Source: Candidatus Shapirobacteria bacterium (lineage in GTDB: Bacteria > Patescibacteriota > Microgenomatia > UBA12405). Taken from it: DNA of 7,942 bases. The stretch is from assembly GCA_003647605.1 (NCBI GenBank), contig QMND01000025.1, forward strand, positions 1-7,942. The letters are read 5' to 3'. Both the position numbers and the translations under genes were made by a program. The notes beneath the pieces were generated by a model. That model was not told where the DNA came from. It worked only from the letters and a program-made list of their open reading frames with translations, and made no database searches. How positions within the stretch are numbered: position 1 is the first letter of the stretch; the number at the start of each line of letters is the position of its first letter. This document shows, in pieces, positions 1 to 4,752 of this stretch.

Positions 1-123
1 GATGGAAACCCAAAGTTTCCTCTGTTCCCAAACCACAGTTAACATTTCAAGCAACTAATTTTTCACCATCTTTTTCGTTTAGCTGTCAATTGATTTCACT
101 ATCATTTTCGATTAGACAAGACT

Positions 124-151
124 TATGATTGACTTCTTTTTATCAATCATA
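124..151. repeat. Perfect 9-bp inverted repeat upstream of the 195-866 gene
   Basis: The arms TATGATTGA (124-132) and TCAATCATA (143-151) are exact reverse complements separated by 10 nt. The repeat lies about 45 nt before the start codon at 195. It overlaps a possible -35 hexamer TTGACT (129-134), so it could be an operator for a dimeric regulator. A terminator for a gene further left is less likely, because the stem is AT-rich and no T-run follows it. The symmetry is seen directly; the role is inference. Confidence 0.45.
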
Positions 152-158
152 GTAAACT
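129..158 (+). promoter_or_regulatory. Possible sigma-70-type promoter for the 195-866 gene
   Basis: TTGACT (129-134, 5 of 6 to consensus) is followed after 18 bp by TAAACT (153-158, 4 of 6). Transcription would begin near 165, giving a leader of about 30 nt that has no Shine-Dalgarno sequence. It competes with the leaderless alternative, a -10-like TTTAAT at 182-187. In such AT-rich DNA either could occur by chance. Confidence 0.3.
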
Positions 159-181
159 GAAACCAAGATTAATATTACAAA

Positions 182-187
182 TTTAAT
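182..187 (+). promoter_or_regulatory. -10-like hexamer for leaderless start at 195
   Basis: TTTAAT (5 of 6 to TATAAT) ends 7 nt before the ATG at 195, the spacing expected when transcription begins at the start codon itself. No good -35 hexamer is found 16-18 bp upstream. Alone it is weak in AT-rich DNA. It gains some weight because two other operon heads in this window show the same 7-nt spacing. Confidence 0.3.
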
Positions 188-194
188 TTAAAAA

Positions 195-866
195 ATGATA
201 GATAGAGCACCCAAACCAAACCAAACCATTCAAACATGGATAGGAAACTTGCAAACACAAGCGGCTGCAAGAACAGAGAGAAGCACAGAAGCAAATCCTC
301 AAGCCGCCATACAAACAATTACTGACGTTGCAAAAACTAGTGGATGTAAAGCAATATTACCGAAATCAGGTACATACAACTATCTAACAGACAATGGACA
401 TCATCAAAAAATGGGTCAATACCAAGAAATAGTTGTTACCGTTCCAGTTGATGATCAAGACATAGTCCTGTACACTTACGCATTAGCAGAAGGAACACAT
501 ACATATAAGGATTTCGATCCAAATCGAGTAAACAGTATAACTCCAAAACAAGTAATAGCAAATATCACAGCAGCACTAGAAGACAGATTACAGTCCACAA
601 AAAATCTCGATATTCCAAAAAAAGTTACAGGTCCGCTATATTGTCAAAATACAGGCAGAAAACTCGATACAGGAGAAACCCCACCTCCTGCTATAAACTA
701 TGCCAGATTTAGCCAAGTTACAGGTAGACCAATAAACAGTTTGTCTACAGGTCCGGATATTATCCTTAATCCAAACTTATCAGGTGTATTTCTTTCAGTA
801 AGTAGAGATGAGGCACAACTCATGACCCAACAAGGATGGCAGACAAAACTAGTCGCTAAAGGTTAA
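195..866 (+). CDS. Hypothetical soluble protein, 223 aa, family not recognised
   Basis: I do not recognise this protein. It has no signal peptide or membrane segment. The first 30 residues are Gln-, Thr- and Ala-rich and look flexible, and the early codons include a short CCAAA-type repeat (about 210-227) encoding Lys-Pro-Asn-Gln. A mixed region follows, with a strand-like EIVVTVPVDDQDIVLYTYAL around residues 78-97 and a likely helix ANITAALEDRLQ around 124-135. The tail is rich in Pro, Gly and Asn. There are only two Cys, not in a metal-binding pattern. ATG at 195 is the first start in the frame and fits a leaderless mRNA. The coding strand is richer in A and poorer in T than the cell-wall genes after it, and a 40-bp gap with its own promoter-like sequence separates it from mraY, so it probably belongs to a separate unit. 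That it is a real gene rests mainly on its length and even, protein-like composition. Confidence 0.65.
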   Translation: MIDRAPKPNQTIQTWIGNLQTQAAARTERSTEANPQAAIQTITDVAKTSGCKAILPKSGTYNYLTDNGHHQKMGQYQEIVVTVPVDDQDIVLYTYALAEGTHTYKDFDPNRVNSITPKQVIANITAALEDRLQSTKNLDIPKKVTGPLYCQNTGRKLDTGETPPPAINYARFSQVTGRPINSLSTGPDIILNPNLSGVFLSVSRDEAQLMTQQGWQTKLVAKG

Positions 867-870
867 ACAC

Positions 871-906
871 TTGTCATCTCCTCTCATCTCCGTCATACTA
901 AAATAG
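871..906 (+). promoter_or_regulatory. Promoter of the mraY unit, probably leaderless
   Basis: TTGTCA (871-876, 5 of 6) and CATACT (894-899, 4 of 6) are separated by 17 bp. The -10 ends 7 nt before the ATG at 907, so the transcript would start at or one base before the start codon. The sequence just before the ATG has no Shine-Dalgarno motif, which agrees with leaderless initiation. The site fills most of the 40-bp gap between the two genes. Confidence 0.5.
874..891. repeat. Direct repeat TCATCTCC with 10-bp period in promoter spacer
   Basis: TCATCTCC occurs at 874-881 and again at 884-891, one helical turn apart. A partial third copy, TCAT, is at 893-896. The copies lie between and over the -35 and -10 hexamers of the proposed mraY promoter, where a bound regulator would affect transcription. 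Two 8-bp copies in a pyrimidine-rich spacer could also be chance. Confidence 0.35.
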
Positions 907-1941
907 ATGATTCACCTCTATCTAGGCCTACTGCTATTTTCATTTTTAACCACCAGCGCTCTGGTCGTCCCTTTTATTAATCTTTTATACAAACTCAAAT
1001 TTCAACGACAAAAACAAAAAACTCTAGACTTCCAAAACAAACGAACCAAAATATTAGACAAATTTCATACCTACAAACAAGGTACTCCAATCGGTGGAGG
1101 ATTATTGATTATTTCTTCAGTTATTATCCTTTTTCTTATAATTTTTCCCATTCTAAAAACCAGCCATATTTTTATCAGCTCTAGTTATGTTTTGGTTAAA
1201 GAGCTTAGCGTTATCTTCTTTACCTTTATCAGTTTTGGCTTATTGGGTCTGTATGACGATATTTTTAAATTCTTTAAATTCAAAAAGACAGGTTTTTTTG
1301 GCCTCAGAATGATCCATAAACTCAGCCTGCAATTTTTGCTAGCCACTACCATCTCTCTCTACATTTATTTTCAACTCGGCATCAACTTCATTTACATTCC
1401 CTTCATTGGCCCTACTTTTTTAGGCCTTTTCTTTATTCCTATTTCCATCCTTTTTATTGTTACTTTCTGTAATTTTTTTAATATCAGCGACGGTTTAGAT
1501 GGCTTATCGGGAGGATTGTTAATGATCACTCTCTTTGCCTTCTGGATTCTAGCCGGCAATTCTTTGGATACACCCATTTCTATTTTTCTAGCTCTTTGGC
1601 TAGGAGCCATTATCGCTTTTCTCTATTTCAATGTTTTTCCAGCTCGACTAATGCTAGGAGATGTCGGAGCCTTATCTTTCGGAGCCACCTTAGCCGTCAT
1701 TGCCATAATTTTGGGCAAGGTAATTCCTTTGATGGTAATAGGGTCTCTGTTTATCGTCGAAGGTCTAAGTTCGGCTATCCAAATCTTTTCTAAAATCTAC
1801 TTCAAGCGTAAAGTCTTTCCAGCTGCCCCAATTCATTTAACACTACAACAAATGGGCTGGGAAGAGCCTAAAATTGTTACTAGAGCTTGGTTAGCCGGTA
1901 TTATTTTAGCAATATTTGGACTATGGTTAGGTCTCAGCTAG
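907..1941 (+). CDS. mraY: MraY-type phospho-MurNAc-pentapeptide transferase
   Basis: This integral membrane enzyme transfers phospho-MurNAc-pentapeptide from UDP to undecaprenyl phosphate, making lipid I on the inner face of the membrane. The 344-aa protein (E. coli MraY has 360) has about nine or ten hydrophobic segments. Family motifs appear in order: GTPIGGG (59-65), the Asp pair in LYDDIFK (D117, D118), NFFNISDGLDGLSGG (N189 to G203, with D195 and D198), LMLGDVGALSFG with D252, and the C-terminal PIH...GWEEP block (from 308). One oddity is that the usual PIHHHFE/PIHHHYE signature reads PIHLTLQ, so only the first His (H310) of the His triplet remains. WecA/TagO-type relatives share the Asp motifs, but the GTP-GG and PIH...GW.EP blocks and the ftsW-murG neighbourhood favour MraY. 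The ATG at 907 follows a promoter-like sequence. The 3' end overlaps the hydrolase gene by 19 nt. Confidence 0.9.
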   Translation: MIHLYLGLLLFSFLTTSALVVPFINLLYKLKFQRQKQKTLDFQNKRTKILDKFHTYKQGTPIGGGLLIISSVIILFLIIFPILKTSHIFISSSYVLVKELSVIFFTFISFGLLGLYDDIFKFFKFKKTGFFGLRMIHKLSLQFLLATTISLYIYFQLGINFIYIPFIGPTFLGLFFIPISILFIVTFCNFFNISDGLDGLSGGLLMITLFAFWILAGNSLDTPISIFLALWLGAIIAFLYFNVFPARLMLGDVGALSFGATLAVIAIILGKVIPLMVIGSLFIVEGLSSAIQIFSKIYFKRKVFPAAPIHLTLQQMGWEEPKIVTRAWLAGIILAIFGLWLGLS

Positions 1942-2609
1942 CTCAAACAATTAAGGCAGAAATTGAACACTACCTTAATATTCCCTATGCCATCAACAAA
2001 CTGAAAAACGGCCATATCGTCGAGGAAGTTCCCTACGGTGCCAAGGGAAATTGGTTACAAATCAAAAACATAACTAAAAAAATTACTAAAAAAGAAAAAA
2101 TTGATTTATCAAAACCAAGCTCACAGCAACTTTATAACTTCCGTAAAAAACACAAAATCGGTATCGACTGTTCTGGTCTAGCCTACCATCTATTAGACAA
2201 AACTTATCAATTACTTTTTAACCAAAGCATAAAATTCAAATTAGTCGGTACTAACAATAAAAAAGGAGTTAGAAGATTATCAGCCAACATGCTCACTAAT
2301 CCCATTAACTCTATGCCTATTCTTAAATACGAAAACATCCAAACAGCTGACCTAATCCGCTTTAATCAAGCCAAGCATGTAATTTTCATAGTTGAAAAAA
2401 AAGACAATATCATTACTTATGTTCACAACTCTAGATACACCCAAAAGAGGGGGGTTCATTATGGCCAAATTAAAATAACCAATCCTCAAAAAAGTCTTAA
2501 TTTTCAACAATGGTCCGACACCCACCTCAACGGCCAACCATATTCTCAATTCTTTTTCCCCAACTCCGGCGATGGTATTTTTAGACTAAAATGTTTGACT
2601 AATTTATAG
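1923..2609 (+). CDS. NlpC/P60-type (C40) cysteine hydrolase, no signal peptide
   Basis: NlpC/P60 enzymes cleave peptide or amide bonds, typically in peptidoglycan stem peptides. The 228-aa protein shows the catalytic Cys in GIDCSGLA (C83), the first His in AKHVIFIVE (H152) after the TADLIRF strand that corresponds to the usual GDLVFF, and a second His in TYVHNSRY (H168) followed by RGVHYGQI. This is the family's Cys-His-His arrangement. The opening YLNIPYAI (18-25) matches the family's GxPY start, but about 55 Lys-rich residues separate it from DCSG where 10-15 are usual. No signal peptide or membrane segment is visible, so the product would be cytoplasmic unless exported unconventionally. 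I chose ATG 1923; the frame also allows TTG 1887, which would overlap mraY by 55 nt. The 19-nt overlap suggests co-translation with mraY and a role near lipid I or its precursors, perhaps trimming peptides; that role is inference. Confidence 0.8.
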   Translation: MVRSQLAQTIKAEIEHYLNIPYAINKLKNGHIVEEVPYGAKGNWLQIKNITKKITKKEKIDLSKPSSQQLYNFRKKHKIGIDCSGLAYHLLDKTYQLLFNQSIKFKLVGTNNKKGVRRLSANMLTNPINSMPILKYENIQTADLIRFNQAKHVIFIVEKKDNIITYVHNSRYTQKRGVHYGQIKITNPQKSLNFQQWSDTHLNGQPYSQFFFPNSGDGIFRLKCLTNL

Positions 2610-2613
2610 ACTC

Positions 2614-2793
2614 CTACTTTTCTTCCATCAACTCCCCATACTTCAACGGTTCTAGTGATAAAATCTCTACTTCCGTCCCACATTCTTGGCATTCTAAAAT
2701 ATCCCCAACCTCCATATTCTCCATCTTTTTAATTTCTGCCCCACAATCGGGACAAATTATTTTTGTTTGATTTTGATTATCATTTTGATTCAT
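2614..2793 (-). CDS. LysW-like zinc-ribbon protein lacking the C-terminal EDWGE
   Basis: LysW is a small carrier protein whose C-terminal Glu holds the amino group of lysine or arginine intermediates. This 59-aa product has the LysW core: a zinc ribbon with CPDCGAEI (C14, C17) and ECQECGTEVEI (C35, C38), then LSLEPL, matching LysW's GLDPL. Genuine LysW ends in an acidic tail finishing EDWGE. Here the protein stops at YGELMEEK, with Lys last, and no frame after the stop restores the tail. It therefore cannot act as a standard carrier and is better called LysW-like. The first 10 residues are Asn/Gln-rich. ATG 2793 is chosen because a TATAAT lies 9 nt upstream; ATG 2799 is only 3 nt from that box, and a TTG at 2841 would put the start upstream of the promoter. 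The gene opposes its neighbours: 4 bp between stops with the hydrolase, and head to head with the PLP enzyme gene. Confidence 0.8.
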   Translation of the reverse strand: MNQNDNQNQTKIICPDCGAEIKKMENMEVGDILECQECGTEVEILSLEPLKYGELMEEK

Positions 2794-2802
2794 AGTCATA
2801 AA

Positions 2803-2831
2803 ATTATACAATATAAACAGGCAAATGACAG
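2803..2831 (-). promoter_or_regulatory. Promoter of the LysW-like gene, nearly leaderless
   Basis: Reading on the minus strand, CTGTCA (2831-2826, 4 of 6) and a perfect TATAAT (2808-2803) are separated by 17 bp. The expected start near 2796 leaves about 3 nt before ATG 2793, with no room for a Shine-Dalgarno site. The -35 hexamer overlaps the first codons of the divergent PLP enzyme gene, so the two promoters should interfere. Confidence 0.55.
2812..2824 (+). promoter_or_regulatory. -10-like element for leaderless start at 2825
   Basis: TATAAA (2812-2817, 5 of 6) ends 7 nt before ATG 2825, the same spacing as at the mraY start. The best -35 at 17 bp is TTCATA (2789-2794, 3 of 6), which is weak. 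An AGG at 2819-2821 lies only 3 nt from the ATG, too close for a normal ribosome binding site. This would drive the operon containing ftsW, murG and ftsA. Confidence 0.4.
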
Positions 2832-3640
2832 ACTTAATCAAAATCCAAGATTTTTACCTCAAACGAGAAGACCTTAATCCCACCGGATCGGCCAAAGATC
2901 GGGCCATTCCACTTCAACTCCAAAACTTATTAAAACAAGGATTTAACCAAGCCGTCATTTCCTCCACCGGCAATGCAGCCATCTCCGCCATCCATTACTG
3001 TCACCAGCTCCACATTCCTCTAAACATCTTTGTATCCCCCAAAATCGACCCCAACAAACTTCAAATCATCAAAAAATCTTCAGCTAAAATCTTTGTCACA
3101 CCAAAACCAATCAGTTCGGCCATCAAATTCAGCCAACAACACCACGCCTACTTTTTACGCCAATCCACCGACCCGTCAGCTCTTCAAGGCTATCGACAAA
3201 TTGGTCTAGAAATTACTCAACAACTACCTCAAATTTCGTCTTTTTTTATTCCAGTTGGTAGTGGTACCACCTTTTTAGGCGCCAGTTTGTCACTACCTCA
3301 ATCCACTAAATTATTCATAGTTCAACCAGCCTCACACTGCCCTCTAGCTTCTCATTTTGATTCTGATTTTTCAGTAGAAACCCACACCAGCACTACTTCT
3401 TTATCGGCCAAATATCTGCCTCTTAAAAATAAAATTATTCAACAAATTAAATCTCATCAGGGTGGGGGACTGGTAATTTCAGAAAAACAACTACAATCAG
3501 CTCAACAAATTTTAGAAAAACAAAACATTCAAACTTCGGCCGAAGGCGCCTTAGCTCTAGCCGGTTTTTTAAAAGCCCAAAAACAAAAACTACCAATCGG
3601 TAATTTTCCCCTTATTCTTTTAACTGGCAACCAACGATGA
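2825..3640 (+). CDS. Compact PLP-dependent fold-type-II enzyme, threonine synthase-like
   Basis: This is a pyridoxal-phosphate enzyme of the tryptophan synthase beta/threonine synthase fold. In LKREDLNPTGSAKDRA (12-27), K24 corresponds to the Lys that forms the Schiff base (family form NPTGSFKDR). SSTGNAAISA (46-55) supplies the Asn that contacts the cofactor oxygen (N50). PVGSGTTFLGA (143-153) is the loop binding the phosphate. SAEGALALAG (238-247) and LLTGN (265-269) are the usual C-terminal blocks. At 271 aa it is well below the roughly 350 aa or more of threonine synthases, because the N-terminal region before the PLP Lys is nearly absent. The family also includes threonine dehydratases, serine racemases and cysteine synthases, so the substrate cannot be read from sequence. 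The stop overlaps the next start as ATGA, so it is probably translated with the ATP-grasp ligase. A role in supplying an unusual, perhaps D-, amino acid for the cell wall is speculation from context. Confidence 0.8.
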   Translation: MTDLIKIQDFYLKREDLNPTGSAKDRAIPLQLQNLLKQGFNQAVISSTGNAAISAIHYCHQLHIPLNIFVSPKIDPNKLQIIKKSSAKIFVTPKPISSAIKFSQQHHAYFLRQSTDPSALQGYRQIGLEITQQLPQISSFFIPVGSGTTFLGASLSLPQSTKLFIVQPASHCPLASHFDSDFSVETHTSTTSLSAKYLPLKNKIIQQIKSHQGGGLVISEKQLQSAQQILEKQNIQTSAEGALALAGFLKAQKQKLPIGNFPLILLTGNQR

Positions 3641-4752
3641 ATTTAGATAAAAACATAAATATTGTAAACCAGTCCAAAATCAATTTTTATTTTTTGGTTG
3701 TCGACAACTCACTATCTATAGACCCTTATTTTTTAAAAAATTTTTATCTCATCTTTGCCAACCACCCTAATCAAACCTATAAATCGAAATCATTTTGTCT
3801 ACATCAAAAATCCATCAAAAATAGTGGCCAACTTTTATCGCAAACCCCAATCGTTGACTACATTAAAACTACCTCTAGTAAAAACAAACATCAAGTTGCC
3901 ATTGTTTCCTTCAAACCATCAGCCAAAATTAAATATCTTTGTCAACAACACCGTTGGCTCTATGTCGCCAACTCAACTCAACTTAGTCGTCGTCTAGAAA
4001 ACAAATTTAAATTTCTCAAACTTTGCCAAAAAAACAACTTACCCACCATTCCTGCCTTTTTAGACAAATTTAATCAACAAAATTTCCAAAGATACCAACA
4101 GCAATTTAAACAAAAACGCTTAGTTCTCCAAACTTCTTTCGGTTGGGCAGGTCAAAGCACTTTTTCAGCTTCCGCCTATTCTCAACTCAAAAACAAAATT
4201 CAACCTCAACGATCAATTAAATTTTCTCCTCTTCTTCATGGTTACACTCTACTTAACAACGCCGTCATTTACCACCAAAAACTTATTCAAAGCCCTCCAG
4301 CTCTCCAAATCAGTCGACTCAAAAAGTTTAGTTCTAATCCTTTTGCTACTATAGGTAGACAGTGGCCCAGCTTAGCTCCATCATCAATCACTAAACAGAT
4401 TAAAAAAATTACTATTCAATTTTCTAAAATCTTAATCAATCAAAATTACCAAGGCTTTTTCGGTCTAGACTTTTTTGTCGACACAAAAAACAATGTTTAC
4501 CTGTTGGAAATAAACCCTCGCCTAACCGCCTCTTTTGCTTTTTATACCCAATTGGAAATCAAACAAAAACTAACTCCTCTCTTCTTATTTCATCTGGCTC
4601 AGTTATCTAAAATTAAATTAAAAAAATCCTTACTACACCAACAAAAACTTTTTAAAGCCAAAATGATTGGCCATCAACTAACCCATCGTCGTCTTAATGG
4701 CCATATTTACAAAAAAATAGAAAAGTTTTCCATCTTCAAAAACAAAATATGA
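3637..4752 (+). CDS. ATP-grasp ligase of unknown substrate
   Basis: ATP-grasp enzymes join a carboxylate, activated as acyl phosphate, to an amine or similar nucleophile. In this 371-aa protein residues 1-115 form a divergent N-terminal domain. RRLENKFKFLKLCQKNNLP (118-136, with N122 and K123) matches the start of the ATP-grasp region. LVLQTSFGWAGQSTF (162-176) is the glycine-rich lid, with Gln where many families have Lys. GFFGLDFFVD (274-283, D278) and VYLLEINPRLTAS (287-299, E291, N293, R295) hold the metal and ATP ligands. It is not D-Ala-D-Ala ligase or a Mur ligase by motif. It resembles the broad group that holds amino-acid and peptide ligases. Both ends overlap neighbours by ATGA, placing it firmly between the PLP enzyme and ftsW. 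The position suggests it adds an amino acid to a wall precursor; LysX-like action on a LysW-type protein is less likely because the nearby LysW-like protein lacks the acceptor tail. Confidence 0.8.
   Translation: MNLDKNINIVNQSKINFYFLVVDNSLSIDPYFLKNFYLIFANHPNQTYKSKSFCLHQKSIKNSGQLLSQTPIVDYIKTTSSKNKHQVAIVSFKPSAKIKYLCQQHRWLYVANSTQLSRRLENKFKFLKLCQKNNLPTIPAFLDKFNQQNFQRYQQQFKQKRLVLQTSFGWAGQSTFSASAYSQLKNKIQPQRSIKFSPLLHGYTLLNNAVIYHQKLIQSPPALQISRLKKFSSNPFATIGRQWPSLAPSSITKQIKKITIQFSKILINQNYQGFFGLDFFVDTKNNVYLLEINPRLTASFAFYTQLEIKQKLTPLFLFHLAQLSKIKLKKSLLHQQKLFKAKMIGHQLTHRRLNGHIYKKIEKFSIFKNKI

Larger units (their letters stand above)
1..194. other. Leading non-coding stretch, no supported gene
   Basis: No convincing gene is seen here. 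One plus frame is open from position 3 to a TGA at 126-128 (41 codons). It could be the tail of a gene that starts left of the window, but its composition is unremarkable and it matches no family I recognise. On the minus strand an ATG at 45-43 opens a 15-codon frame running off the left edge, without a ribosome binding site. A small hairpin, GGAAAC/GTTTCC with a 5-nt loop, lies at 4-20 and is not followed by a T-run. The rest is AT-rich and holds the inverted repeat and promoter-like sites listed separately. Confidence 0.4.

Noticed and set aside
622..762. Repeated ACAGGTCCG/GTTACAGGT words in the 195-866 gene
   Set aside because: The matches are 9 bp or shorter, irregularly spaced, and do not give a repeated protein motif.
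1392..1610. Antisense 72-codon open frame inside mraY
   Set aside because: It lies opposite conserved MraY codons, has a Lys/Pro-rich composition typical of a shadow frame, and has no start signals.
1596..1793. Alternate-frame 65-codon open frame inside mraY
   Set aside because: It is Ser/Arg/Phe-rich with no motif and overlaps the conserved D252 region of MraY.
1887..1922. TTG start 12 codons upstream for the NlpC/P60 gene
   Set aside because: It would deepen the overlap with mraY to 55 nt, and the added residues are just mraY codons in another frame; ATG 1923 is closer to the family motif.
2352..2549. Antisense 65-codon open frame inside the NlpC/P60 gene
   Set aside because: It lies opposite the catalytic His region, which is clearly coding on the plus strand.
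2610..2613. Bidirectional terminator between the convergent genes
   Set aside because: Only 4 bp separate the stop codons, and no stem-loop with a T-run is seen around them.
2794..2841. Longer LysW-like protein with a hydrophobic N-terminus from TTG 2841
   Set aside because: The extension overlaps the divergent gene, contains the promoter itself, and LysW proteins have no such leader.
3755..3997. Alternate-frame 80-codon open frame inside the ATP-grasp gene
   Set aside because: Fully contained in a gene with clear ATP-grasp motifs; no independent support.
3637..4752. D-Ala-D-Ala ligase (ddl) for the ATP-grasp gene
   Set aside because: Ddl signature blocks are absent, and the EINPRLTAS and QTSFGWAGQ motifs fit a different ATP-grasp group.
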